From NCBI GenBank assembly GCA_002327255.1, contig DCUM01000130.1:7222-21136 (forward strand): a DNA stretch of 13,915 nt, written 5' to 3'. This document shows positions 1 through 7,757 of this stretch, one piece after another. How positions within the stretch are numbered: position 1 is the stretch's first letter; every line of letters starts with the position of its first letter. The DNA is from a bacterium UBA2214. GTDB taxonomy: Bacteria > Zhuqueibacterota > Zhuqueibacteria > Residuimicrobiales > Residuimicrobiaceae. The notes beneath the pieces are model-generated. The model saw only the letters and a list, made by a program, of their open reading frames with translations, was not told where the DNA came from and ran no database searches. Both the position numbers and the translations under genes were made by a program.

Positions 1-497
1 GTGAACTGATATTCGATCAGGATGAAATTATCGTATTCGGGAAAACTCCAGGCGCGACTGCTCCTTTTCACCTCGATGTTTTCCGTCGTGACCAGCTGCA
101 TCCTGATGATCTGTTCCGCTTCGGCAGGATTGTAGCCGGGGGTTTCGATGAAATTGTCGCTCTGTTGCAGAGGTGAAAAAACGCCTTTATCCACATTGAG
201 GAAGGGGCCGTTTTCGCTGAGAAAAAGCCGCCCGTCGCCACGATAGCCGCCGATCCACACGCCGGCGCCGAGCATGTAGGAACGCTGATCGTCCTTGATC
301 ATCTGGTGGGGTCCCCCCGGCCAATCCATGCTCGGATAGTACTGAAAGCGGTTGGTGGGATCCGGCGCGCCGATGGTGGCATCGTCTTTCATCGTCTCCC
401 ACAACACGCCACGATCGTGGAGTTTGAACTCGGCCTTGCGCGCCTGCGCCTGGAGCAGCACCGGAAGCAGCAAGAGTATGAACAGTTTTGGTTTCAT
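1..497 (-). CDS. Secreted protein of unknown function, C-terminus outside the window
   Basis: The first 165 residues are visible and the frame is open to the left edge. Residues 1-19 form a typical signal peptide: a basic start (MKPK), a leucine-rich core and an AQA-type cleavage site. The mature part begins with a glycine/tryptophan pattern (RGVLWET near 30, a YYPSMDWPGG stretch near 53-62, GAGVWIGG near 77-84) and ends at the window edge with SRAWSFPEYDNFILIEYQF. From memory, this layout is common in large exported proteins of Calditrichota, KSB1 and Ignavibacteria whose role is unknown. It starts 15 bp after the TonB-dependent receptor stop, so it is probably co-transcribed and may be a surface partner of that receptor. 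The ATG has only a weak purine stretch (GAGAGAG) upstream. No enzymatic motif is visible in the part seen. Confidence 0.8.
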   Translation of the reverse strand, partial: MKPKLFILLLLPVLLQAQARKAEFKLHDRGVLWETMKDDATIGAPDPTNRFQYYPSMDWPGGPHQMIKDDQRSYMLGAGVWIGGYRGDGRLFLSENGPFLNVDKGVFSPLQQSDNFIETPGYNPAEAEQIIRMQLVTTENIEVKRSSRAWSFPEYDNFILIEYQF

Positions 498-512
498 GGC
501 TCGCTCTCTCTG

Positions 513-3494
513 TTAAAAACTGTATTTGACGCCGAAATAGACCCTGCGGGTTTCAAAATAGTTTTGCCATCCGATGTCATACCCGTCCGCGTCCACCGTG
601 GAGACGGTTCCTTTTTCGATATAGTTTTTGGTGGCCTCGCTGTCAAACAGGGCATCGCCGTAGGAACGCAGATTCTTTTTATTGAGCAGATTCGTGACGT
701 TGAGGTAAAGGGAGATGGCATGATCGCCGCTCAATTTCACCCTCTTGTCGAGTTTGATATCGATGGTGTGCACCGCGGGAAAACGGTAATTGTTGTAGGT
801 GTCCGGCGGATCATTCGCCTGCAAATAGGTGAAGGCCTGGCCGCTGAAATAGCTGAAAAGGACGCTCAGACTGGTCTCCTGCAACAACCGGTTCACCAGA
901 CGGTCGCTGTTGACCCCGGGATATTTCGCATAGGTGTTGACGCGAAAGACATGGGGACGGGAAAAGCTCTTTTCGACGGGGATACGTTTGTTGACGTCCG
1001 AATCCCAGGTGTAGCGGATATTGCCTTCGTTGTCGTAGCGGACGACGCCCGGCGTCGCCCGGCCCTCGGTGGCCCGGGAAAAGCTGTAATTGAGATCGAA
1101 TACGATCACCTCACTGAAGAGCGTGCGCAACGCCACCTCGAACCCCCGGGCATCGCCGTAATCACCCGCCAGGTAGGTCTGATAGGAATTGTTGGGCGTG
1201 GTGACTTTCTTGTACGGATCCCAGCCATAGATGTGATGATCAAAGAGACCGACGCGTTCCGAGGTCTGATCGAAAACATCCTTGTAATAGGCGATGACAT
1301 CGAGCACAGCGATGTCTGCAAAATTTTGTTTGATGCCGGCTTCGAACATGATGGTCTTCTGCGGTTTGAGGGGCTCGTTGGTGAAACCGACCACGCGTTC
1401 CGGGTCGCCGTCATTGGAAGCGATGTGCCGGGGTTCACGGCCTTCGGCGGCAGCCGCAACCTCCTCGGCGATGATATTTTTGACGATGTACTCCGGCCGG
1501 AAGTAGCCGAGCTCGAACATCTGATCCAGCGGCGGCATCTGGTAATAATGGCCGTAGTTGAAATGGAGCAGTGAATTTTCGGTGATCGGGAAGGAGACAC
1601 CGAAACGCGGACTCACCATGTGATGGGACTTGGCGGCTTTGCGCGGTTTGGCGAGCAAGTTGGTGTAGGCATACTTGATACGGCCGTCATCATCCACCTG
1701 ATCCCGGTCGGCATCGCGTGCGGCATCATAGTCCGGATCGATGGCGAGATTGAAAAGATGGGTCGTGTCATACCATTTGTAATTGGGATTGAAATGGTCA
1801 TAGCGCAGGCCGACGTTCAGGATCATGCTCTCGAACTCCATTTTGTCCTGTACATAGAAAGCGGCCTGCAGCGGATGATAAGTCTCCATCAGGCCGCGAT
1901 TCAGCCACAGGCTTCTGTCGCGCGTGAACGAGGGCAGGCGATAGTTCTCCCGTTCATCATAGGTATTGTAACGGAATTCAAAGCCGCTTTTAAGCAGATT
2001 GTTTTTATCGAACTGCCAGTTGACGTTACCGGTGAGCGAGACATCGCCGCTGAGAATATCGTTGACGATGACCGGCGCGTAATTGTCGAAGGGCTCGGCC
2101 TCGTAATCGTCATAGCGGTGAAATCCCCACAGGGTCGGCTTCTGACTGGCGCCGATCAGACTGTATTCACTCGGCTTCTCCCTGAAATGGGACCAATAGG
2201 TCGACAGTTTCAATTCATAAAAGAGCCGCTCATGCAGCACCTGCGTGAATCCATAATTGAGCAGCCAGGTGTAGGTGTCCAGCAGCGAGCCCCAGCCGCG
2301 ATAATATTTGGCCTGGTTGGTGAAATCGCCGTTTTCCTGCAGCGTCGAATGAGCGTCATGATTGTACATGCCCGTCAGCTTCATTTTGATGCTTTTGGGA
2401 TTGTAGGAGAGATTGAAGAGGACGTTGCTCATCGCGCGGGCGTCGCGGGGATGCGGCAGCGCATACGCCTGTTGTTTGATCTGCGCCGCTGCAAAAAAGT
2501 TCACACGATTGTCCCTGATTTTGAACAGAGGGCCGTCGAGGCTGGCGCCATAAGTATAATCGGGAACTTTGCGGTAATCATAAATCTGCGCCTGGCGTTG
2601 GGCACTCCACCATTGGGGGTCCAGTGAACCATCCGGCAGAGCATGGGTGATCAATTCCTTTTGCGCCCCGCGATCATAGATGTAATTTCCAAAGTGATGC
2701 TGCCCGGGCAGGCCGTAGCTGGCTTCGGCCGAACCGTGCAAGCGGTCGCCCCCCTCCCGCGTGACAATGCTCACCACACCGGACTGGGCTTCGCTGAACT
2801 CGGCGGTGAATCCGCCGGTCATGACCTGAACTTCCTTGATGCTCTGCAGGTTGATATTGGTGAAGGAGCCGCCCCAGTCCGCCCGCCCCAGCAGGAGGTT
2901 ACTGGTGCGCGCGCCATCGACAAACCATTTCACCTCATCCTGGCTGCCGCCGCGCACCGAGTAACGCGTCTCGCCCTTGCCGGCCGACCCCAGACCGCCG
3001 GCCACCGGCACCGGATCGAAAAAAATGCCCGCCTGCACCATCAGGCCCTGTTTGGCGTCACGCATGGGGATGCGTTCCAGCTCGCGGATGCCGAGGTTTT
3101 GCACGCTGGCGGTGACGTCTTTCTGGATCACCGGCGCCTCGGCGTAGATGACCACCTCCTTGCCCAGGGCAATGGCCGCATCGGCCATGCGGAGCCGCAC
3201 CGTCGTGCTCAAATCAACCCTGACGCTGACGTTTTCGACCACCACCGTCTGCCGGCCCACCGCCGACGCGCGCAACCTGTAGATGCCGGGAGGAACCTGG
3301 AGGATGATGAATTCGCCATCGACATCGGCCGATGCGCCCAGCGTCGTGCCCACAATGCTGACATTGACGCCGGGAAGGGGTGTGCCGGTTTCGCGGTCCA
3401 CCGCAACCCCCTTTATTTTGCCGGTGGTGCCAGCATTGAGCGCCGAGGCCATCACGAGGATGCCGATTAACCCTAGTCGTTTAATGTTGTTCAA
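513..3494 (-). CDS. TonB-dependent outer-membrane receptor with N-terminal carboxypeptidase-regulatory-like domain
   Basis: The 993-residue protein should import a substrate across the outer membrane using TonB energy. Residues 1-22 are a signal peptide. Residues about 26-105 form a CarboxypepD_reg-like fold (GKIKGVAVDRETGTPLPGVNV, then DVDGEFIILQVPPGIYRL). Residues about 120-248 are the plug, with YSVRGGSQDEVKWFVDGA at 178-195 and IKEVQVMTGGFTAEFSEAQSG at 219-239. The rest is a long beta-barrel ending in the aromatic YFGVKYSF, as expected for BAM insertion. The start is TTG, supported by a perfect AGGAGG five bases upstream (3500-3505). A periplasmic N-terminal domain of this kind is typical of SusC-like receptors, but no SusD-like partner is encoded here. 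It follows the permease genes after 69 bp, which suggests the same carbohydrate substrate. Residues about 583-607 are unusually rich in aspartate and may be a calcium-binding surface loop. Confidence 0.93.
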   Translation of the reverse strand: MNNIKRLGLIGILVMASALNAGTTGKIKGVAVDRETGTPLPGVNVSIVGTTLGASADVDGEFIILQVPPGIYRLRASAVGRQTVVVENVSVRVDLSTTVRLRMADAAIALGKEVVIYAEAPVIQKDVTASVQNLGIRELERIPMRDAKQGLMVQAGIFFDPVPVAGGLGSAGKGETRYSVRGGSQDEVKWFVDGARTSNLLLGRADWGGSFTNINLQSIKEVQVMTGGFTAEFSEAQSGVVSIVTREGGDRLHGSAEASYGLPGQHHFGNYIYDRGAQKELITHALPDGSLDPQWWSAQRQAQIYDYRKVPDYTYGASLDGPLFKIRDNRVNFFAAAQIKQQAYALPHPRDARAMSNVLFNLSYNPKSIKMKLTGMYNHDAHSTLQENGDFTNQAKYYRGWGSLLDTYTWLLNYGFTQVLHERLFYELKLSTYWSHFREKPSEYSLIGASQKPTLWGFHRYDDYEAEPFDNYAPVIVNDILSGDVSLTGNVNWQFDKNNLLKSGFEFRYNTYDERENYRLPSFTRDRSLWLNRGLMETYHPLQAAFYVQDKMEFESMILNVGLRYDHFNPNYKWYDTTHLFNLAIDPDYDAARDADRDQVDDDGRIKYAYTNLLAKPRKAAKSHHMVSPRFGVSFPITENSLLHFNYGHYYQMPPLDQMFELGYFRPEYIVKNIIAEEVAAAAEGREPRHIASNDGDPERVVGFTNEPLKPQKTIMFEAGIKQNFADIAVLDVIAYYKDVFDQTSERVGLFDHHIYGWDPYKKVTTPNNSYQTYLAGDYGDARGFEVALRTLFSEVIVFDLNYSFSRATEGRATPGVVRYDNEGNIRYTWDSDVNKRIPVEKSFSRPHVFRVNTYAKYPGVNSDRLVNRLLQETSLSVLFSYFSGQAFTYLQANDPPDTYNNYRFPAVHTIDIKLDKRVKLSGDHAISLYLNVTNLLNKKNLRSYGDALFDSEATKNYIEKGTVSTVDADGYDIGWQNYFETRRVYFGVKYSF

Positions 3495-3529
3495 GCTGAC
3501 CTCCTGCTCGAAAGGTACCGTCAGGAAAT

Positions 3530-3551
3530 GCCGGGCGACTGCAACGCCGGC
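3530..3551 (-). promoter_or_regulatory. Hairpin between the permease and receptor genes
   Basis: GCCGGGCG (3530-3537) and CGCCGGC (3545-3551) pair with one bulged base around a 7-base loop. It lies in the 69-bp gap upstream of the receptor start. No T-run follows on the transcribed strand, so it is not a standard terminator. It could stabilise the 3' end of the transporter part of the transcript or partly uncouple receptor expression. Base pairing is all that is seen. Confidence 0.3.
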
Positions 3552-3563
3552 GCATGTATGGTA

Positions 3564-4388
3564 TTATTCCTTGATGCCGCTCATGGTGAAGCCCTGAATG
3601 AAATATTTCTGAAAAAGAAAAAAGAGGACAATGACCGGCAGCATCATCAACACCGAGGCTGCCATCAAAATCGCCCATTCCGGTTGCTGCTGACCCGCCA
3701 GCTGTCCGAGGCCGAGCGCCAGCGTGCCCTTGGCCTTGTCCGAGAGATAGATCAGGGGACCGAGAAAATCGTTCCAGGTGAACATGAACGTCAATATCGC
3801 CACGGTCGCCAGCGCGGGTTTCGCCAGGGGCAGGACGATTTTCCAGTAGATGGACCACTCGGAACAGCCATCGATCCGCGCCGCATCGAGCAGCGTGCTC
3901 GGAACCGTCATGAAGAACTGCCGCATCAAAAAGATGTTGAAGGCGCCACCGCCGAGGAACATCGGCACGGTCAACGGTTTGAAGGAATTGAGCCAGCCGA
4001 GTTCCTTGAAAATCACAAAGACCGGAATCATGGTGACCTGCATCGGCAGCATCATGGTGGCGATGACACAATAAAAGAGAAAATCCCTGCCGCGCCAGCT
4101 CATGCACCCGAAGGCGTACCCCACCAGCGAGCTGGAGAGGGTCACTCCGATGACCGAGAGGAGGGTGATAAAAACCGAGTTGCGCAGATAGAGCAGGAAG
4201 GGAATCTTGTCAAAGAGTTTGATATAATTGTCCAGATGCAGCGTGACGGACAGCAGCGCGCGCGAAAAGACCTCCGCCTCCGGCTTGAGCGACGTGAGGA
4301 CAATCCACATAAAGGGCAGCAGGAAAAAGAGGGCGATGAGCGTCATCAGCCCCATGATCAGATAGTTGTCGCGCCGGTTGCGTCTCAT
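3564..4388 (-). CDS. Carbohydrate ABC transporter permease, MalG/CUT1 type
   Basis: This 274-residue protein is the second transmembrane subunit of a sugar importer in the inner membrane. Hydrophobic segments lie near residues 9-31, 70-96, 105-127, 140-160, 195-216 and 240-262. The cytoplasmic coupling (EAA) loop is clear at 167-192: LDAARIDGCSEWSIYWKIVL followed by PLAKPAL. This is the region that docks on the ATPase. Length and the closing GFTMSGIKE are normal for the MalG/UgpE family. The ATG at 4388 overlaps the stop of the upstream permease in an ATGA arrangement, indicating translational coupling. The frame is open further upstream to 4688, but that stretch runs through the other permease gene and lacks membrane-protein character, so the short start is preferred. 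Family assignment is firm; the sugar is unknown. Confidence 0.93.
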   Translation of the reverse strand: MRRNRRDNYLIMGLMTLIALFFLLPFMWIVLTSLKPEAEVFSRALLSVTLHLDNYIKLFDKIPFLLYLRNSVFITLLSVIGVTLSSSLVGYAFGCMSWRGRDFLFYCVIATMMLPMQVTMIPVFVIFKELGWLNSFKPLTVPMFLGGGAFNIFLMRQFFMTVPSTLLDAARIDGCSEWSIYWKIVLPLAKPALATVAILTFMFTWNDFLGPLIYLSDKAKGTLALGLGQLAGQQQPEWAILMAASVLMMLPVIVLFFLFQKYFIQGFTMSGIKE

Positions 4389-5278
4389 TTTTCCGCTCCG
4401 CCGCTGTAATAGACCCACTTGTTGCTCACCCTGAACTGGATGAAGGTGATGATACCTGCGATGATGAAGAGCAGCCAGGCGAGCGCCGAAGCGTATCCCA
4501 TATCGAAATCGTCGAACGCCTTGTTGTAGAGATAGAGATTGTAGAAAAGGGTCGAATTGAGCGGCCCCCCCTTGGTCATGACATAGGCTTCGACAAAGAC
4601 CTGCAGCGAGAAAATGACTTCGAGGATGAACCAGAGAAAAAGCACCGGAGAAATAAAGGGCAACGTGACGTTTCTGAATTTGGCCCACCAGCCGCCGCCG
4701 TCCATTTCGACGGCTTCATAATAGTGCGCCGGCACATTCTGGATGGCCGCAAGAAAAACCAGCATGCGGCCGCCGCCAAGCGACCACACGCTCATCAGAA
4801 TGATGGCCGGCTTGGACCAGTGCGGGTCGATCAGCCACAGCGGCCCCGGCAGGCCGAAAAATTGCAGCGCACTGTTGATGAATCCATACTCGGGATTGAG
4901 CAGCCACAACCACAAAACCGACAGAATCACCCCGGAGATGATGGAGGGGATGAAATAGATCGTCCGGAAGAATTTAACGCCGCGCACGGCTTTGCTGACA
5001 ATCAGCGCCAGTATCAGGGAACCGGCGATCACCAGCGGCGAGCGGATGAAAGTATAGAAAAGGGTATTCCACACCGCCGTGTAAAAATAGTGATCCTGAA
5101 ACAACAGCTCCCGGTAATTCCGCAAGCCCACAAACTGGGGGATGCGCAGGACGTCATACTGGCACAGGCTGTAATAAAGAGACATCACAACGGGATAGAG
5201 TCCCAAAACCACAAAACCGGCGATCCATGGCGAGGCGAAGAGATAACCGCGCAGGGTATTTTTTACGGCTCTTTTCAA
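4385..5278 (-). CDS. Carbohydrate ABC transporter permease, MalF/UgpA type
   Basis: The 297-residue first permease subunit of the same importer. It has six hydrophobic segments (near 12-34, 70-95, 105-127, 157-178, 209-230 and 264-283). The N-terminus LRGYLFASPWIAGFVVLGLY is characteristic of short UgpA/LacF-type permeases. The coupling loop lies at 187-211 (YYEAVEMDGGGWWAKFRNVT then LPFISP). The start is TTG, forming a TTGA overlap with the stop of the solute-binding protein gene. In this frame a stop codon near 5321 is reached before any in-frame ATG, so TTG is the only reasonable start. The 4-bp overlaps on both sides indicate tight coupling and likely equal stoichiometry. The substrate is inferred only as a saccharide from the CUT1 family. 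Confidence 0.93.
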   Translation of the reverse strand: MKRAVKNTLRGYLFASPWIAGFVVLGLYPVVMSLYYSLCQYDVLRIPQFVGLRNYRELLFQDHYFYTAVWNTLFYTFIRSPLVIAGSLILALIVSKAVRGVKFFRTIYFIPSIISGVILSVLWLWLLNPEYGFINSALQFFGLPGPLWLIDPHWSKPAIILMSVWSLGGGRMLVFLAAIQNVPAHYYEAVEMDGGGWWAKFRNVTLPFISPVLFLWFILEVIFSLQVFVEAYVMTKGGPLNSTLFYNLYLYNKAFDDFDMGYASALAWLLFIIAGIITFIQFRVSNKWVYYSGGAEK

Positions 5279-6606
5279 TCGAAGAAATCTTCCGTCTTCA
5301 TTCTTGCGTTGACATAGTGGTCATATTCAAGCGCCCGCTGCAAGGAAAATTGTATGCTCCTTTCCGCCTCCGCCAGCGCCCGCTGCGGCGTCATCACGCC
5401 GCGGAGACTGCGCTCACGGGCGAGACTGAACTCGCGCCAGAAAATATCGTGCACCAGCGGCGTCACGGATTTGGAACGCGTCTGCTCCATCTGTTCGCTG
5501 AAGATGTGCATGAACGGATGCAGCGCCAGGAAAGCGGGGTCGTGGGCGGCGCGCCGGTTCACCGGGAAGAGCGTCTCTTCCCGGCTCATGGCTTCGCGCA
5601 GCTGCACCGGATGACTGACCACATATTTCATGAACGTCCAGGCGGCGCGCTTGTTCTTCGCGCCACGCGGGATCGCCAGCCACCAGCTCCCCGCCGCGGA
5701 GACGGAGGGCGCATCGTCCGGCGAGGGAATCATGGCGACGCCGTATTCGAGGCCGGGATTGTATTTCTCAATTTGATCGATGAAACTGTTGTCGTTGATG
5801 AAGAGCGCGACCTTTTCGGCGATGAAACCATGCTGATTGCCATAGCCGAATCCGCCCATGAAGGCGCTCACTTCATCGACGCTGTAAAGATCGAAAAAGT
5901 CGCGTTCCCAGCGCAGCGCTTCGATGAGCGGCTGCGATTGCAACGTGACCCGGTCGCCGCGCTCGCTCACGAATTGCATGCCCCGTTCAAAGGCGATGAT
6001 CAGCGGCGTCTCGATGTTGCCGTACTGGGGAATGAATCCCATGCGGCTGATTTTTCCGTTTTCACGCCGCAGCAGTTTGCGGGCGTACGCGTGCACATCC
6101 TCCCAGGTCGCGGGCGGTTGATCGGGGTTCAATCCCGCCTCGCGCAGCATCCGCTTGTTGTAAAAGAGGGCGAACGCCCCGGTATAGGCCGGCAAGGCGT
6201 AGGTATGGCCGCGGTATTTCATCTCCTGCCACAGCGACGGGAAAAACTGGGCGGTGTCGAGGCGATCCTGCACCAGAATGGAATCGAGGCGCACCAGCGC
6301 CTTGCGCGCCGCCCATTTGGGCACAGGCGTGACCAGATTGACGACATCCGGGGGATCACCGCTGAGGATGGCGGTGAGCACTTTTTTTTCGTGTTCGTTC
6401 CAGGGGATCGCTATGCCTTCCACGTGAATGCTCTCCTGCGCGGCATTGAACCATGGCACGCAGGGCGGAATGTCTTCCTTGACGCCGGCGACGAACCAGT
6501 AGCGCACGACCTGACGCTCCCGGGCTTTTTGCGACGGCAGAAAGAGATAAACCACGAGGAGGCCGAAAATCAGGCCGATGACTGTTTTATTGAGCTTTGA
6601 CCTCAT
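5275..6606 (-). CDS. Extracellular solute-binding protein, family 1, with N-terminal membrane anchor
   Basis: This protein captures the substrate in the periplasm and delivers it to the two permeases downstream. From the second of two adjacent ATGs it is 443 residues. That ATG is preferred because AGAGGA (6610-6615) directly abuts the first ATG at 6609. Family features are the stretch PPDVVNLVTPVPKWAARKAL near 85-105, ALPAYTGAFALFYNKRML near 147-164 followed by GLNPDQPPATWEDV, and GSWWLAIPRGAKNKRAAWTF near 300-320. The N-terminus has basic residues and one hydrophobic segment (about 8-23, VIGLIFGLLVVYLFL) but no lipobox cysteine and no clear signal peptidase I site. It may therefore be held by an uncleaved anchor rather than a lipid. 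It lies 26 bp after the regulator gene. Substrate identity cannot be read from the sequence. Confidence 0.92.
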   Translation of the reverse strand: MRSKLNKTVIGLIFGLLVVYLFLPSQKARERQVVRYWFVAGVKEDIPPCVPWFNAAQESIHVEGIAIPWNEHEKKVLTAILSGDPPDVVNLVTPVPKWAARKALVRLDSILVQDRLDTAQFFPSLWQEMKYRGHTYALPAYTGAFALFYNKRMLREAGLNPDQPPATWEDVHAYARKLLRRENGKISRMGFIPQYGNIETPLIIAFERGMQFVSERGDRVTLQSQPLIEALRWERDFFDLYSVDEVSAFMGGFGYGNQHGFIAEKVALFINDNSFIDQIEKYNPGLEYGVAMIPSPDDAPSVSAAGSWWLAIPRGAKNKRAAWTFMKYVVSHPVQLREAMSREETLFPVNRRAAHDPAFLALHPFMHIFSEQMEQTRSKSVTPLVHDIFWREFSLARERSLRGVMTPQRALAEAERSIQFSLQRALEYDHYVNARMKTEDFFD

Positions 6607-6635
6607 CATTCCTCTGGCGTCAGCGACGGATAAAA

Positions 6636-7376
6636 CTATTTTTTGGCGCGCTCGATTTCAATGGCATAGGTGAAACGTTCCGCATTGTAATAGCCCAGGT
6701 TATATTCCACGGGGCGGCGGCCGGGATCGTATACAAATCGTTTTCGGAACAGTATGGGATCGCCGATTTCGATGTTCAGCTTGCGCGCAATCGTCTCATC
6801 CGCGAGCCTGGCATTGATCTCTTCCCGGGAAATGGATGCAACCGTGTGATAATTCTGTTCCAGCGTATGATAAAGCGGCTGGGAAAAATCCTCGTCGCCG
6901 CGCAAACCGATGCGGGGATGAAAATAGGAGACGAAACAGACCACCGGCCCGTCTTCGAGGCCGCGCAAACGCTCCAGCTTCAGAACCAGTTTATCAGAGG
7001 GAATATTGAAAAAATGAACGACTTCGATGGGCGGGGAGACCCAGTGTACGCGGATGTCGATGTTCTTGAAGAGAATGCCTTTTTCATTCATCTCCTGGGT
7101 GAAACTGAGCCAGCTGTCGAGGCGGGTGGTGACGGCCTTGCGGTCGGAGACCCTGGTGCCGACACCTTTTTTGCGGACGATGAGTCCGTCATGGACCAGC
7201 TTGTTGACCGCCTGGCGCACGGTGTTGCGCGAGATGCCAAACTGTTTGGCCAGTTCGACCTCAGCGGGCAGGAGTTTGCCCTGGCGGTATTCGGGTTGGA
7301 CGATGAGATCGCGCAGCACCGCTTCCACTTGCGCGTACAAGGGCAGCGCTGCGTGATGGTCGATACGACCTGGCAT
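6636..7376 (-). CDS. GntR/HutC-family transcriptional regulator with UTRA ligand-binding domain
   Basis: The 246-residue protein is a sugar-responsive DNA-binding regulator, probably a repressor of the operon it heads. Residues 11-76 are the GntR winged helix-turn-helix: LPLYAQVEAVLRDLI, then LPAEVELAKQFGISRNTVRQ as the helix-turn-helix, and the wing GLIVRKKGVGTRV. Residues about 88-242 form a UTRA domain, which in this family binds phosphosugars or related metabolites (LDSWLSFTQEMNEKG; LERLRGLEDGPVV; the ending PVEYNLGYYNAERFTYAIE). Length is normal. The ATG at 7376 has AAAGG and GAGG purine blocks just upstream. A perfect inverted repeat lies 17 bases upstream, suggesting autoregulation. 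No obvious defect is seen. Confidence 0.95.
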   Translation of the reverse strand: MPGRIDHHAALPLYAQVEAVLRDLIVQPEYRQGKLLPAEVELAKQFGISRNTVRQAVNKLVHDGLIVRKKGVGTRVSDRKAVTTRLDSWLSFTQEMNEKGILFKNIDIRVHWVSPPIEVVHFFNIPSDKLVLKLERLRGLEDGPVVCFVSYFHPRIGLRGDEDFSQPLYHTLEQNYHTVASISREEINARLADETIARKLNIEIGDPILFRKRFVYDPGRRPVEYNLGYYNAERFTYAIEIERAKK

Positions 7377-7392
7377 ATCCTCAACCTTTCTT

Positions 7393-7416
7393 GTATGTCC
7401 AAATGTTCAGACATAC
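7393..7416. promoter_or_regulatory. Inverted-repeat operator candidate for the GntR-family regulator
   Basis: GTATGTC (7393-7399) and GACATAC (7410-7416) are perfect reverse complements separated by 10 bases, with half-site centres 17 bases apart. The site lies 17 bp upstream of the regulator start, where an autoregulatory repressor site is expected. The half-site differs from the short contiguous palindromes of well-known HutC-family members, so either spacing or identity may be special. That this regulator binds it is inference. Confidence 0.5.
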
Positions 7417-7424
7417 TCTCACCC

Positions 7425-7455
7425 CAAAACTATTCATGTTTTTCTTCAAAAGCAA
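7425..7455 (-). promoter_or_regulatory. Weak promoter candidate for the sugar operon
   Basis: On the minus strand TAGTTTTG (7432-7425) matches the Bacteroidota -7 pattern TAnnTTTG, with TTGC 19 bases upstream (7455-7452) as a poor -33 element. Transcription would begin near 7419 and run into the inverted repeat at 7393-7416, which fits repression by a bound regulator. As a classical sigma-70 promoter it is weak (TTGCTT, 17 bases, TAGTTT). Confidence 0.3.
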
Positions 7456-7477
7456 GGGGAAAAATGAGTCCTGCGGC

Positions 7478-7551
7478 AATACCTCACTGACGGGGGGGAA
7501 GCTGTTATAAAAGGCGGACAAGAATGTCCACCCTGCCATTAGTGAGGTATT
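7478..7551. repeat. 74-bp palindromic segment with 11-bp inverted ends and a central hairpin
   Basis: AATACCTCACT (7478-7488) is perfectly complementary to AGTGAGGTATT (7541-7551). Inside lies GGACA (7516-7520), AGAA, TGTCC (7525-7529), a 5-bp hairpin. The core GGCGGACAAGAATGTCC resembles, from memory, REP-like palindromes linked to single-stranded Y1 transposases in other genomes. It could be a small non-autonomous element; no target-site duplication is evident. Confidence 0.5.
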
Positions 7552-7665
7552 ACGTTCTGCGTGCCAAGCTTTGCGCGTAGCCGGATAAAGAACTTGACCC
7601 CGACTCTATAAAAAGCTATATTGGAACGAAAATTTCAGGATCGTACGGGGATTCCCATTGCTTCA

Positions 7666-7689
7666 GCCCCGGGAAGGGATTCCCGGGGC
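7666..7689. repeat. Perfect 10-bp-stem hairpin
   Basis: GCCCCGGGAA (7666-7675), loop GGGA and TTCCCGGGGC (7680-7689) form a perfect stem. No T-run follows on either strand, so an intrinsic terminator is unlikely. It lies about 35 bp outside the left end of the 190-bp element and may be another REP-like unit. Confidence 0.5.
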
Positions 7690-7757
7690 GATCACTCGAC
7701 GCCGCTGCGGAGAAGCTCGATCCAGGCTGTCCAAAAAGAAAAAAAGAAGTCTTTTGG

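Noticed and set aside
306..1574. Long plus-strand frame (422 codons) opposite the receptor gene
   Set aside because: It is a shadow of the receptor's codon bias. The minus-strand product has clear plug and barrel motifs, whereas this one has no recognisable domain or RBS.
4389..4688. N-terminal extension of the MalG-type permease
   Set aside because: It would overlap the other permease by about 300 bp and adds non-hydrophobic sequence foreign to the family; the ATGA overlap start is natural.
5227..6600. Long plus-strand frame (457 codons) opposite the solute-binding protein gene
   Set aside because: It is antisense to a well-supported family-1 binding protein; its translation is arginine- and histidine-rich with no domain.
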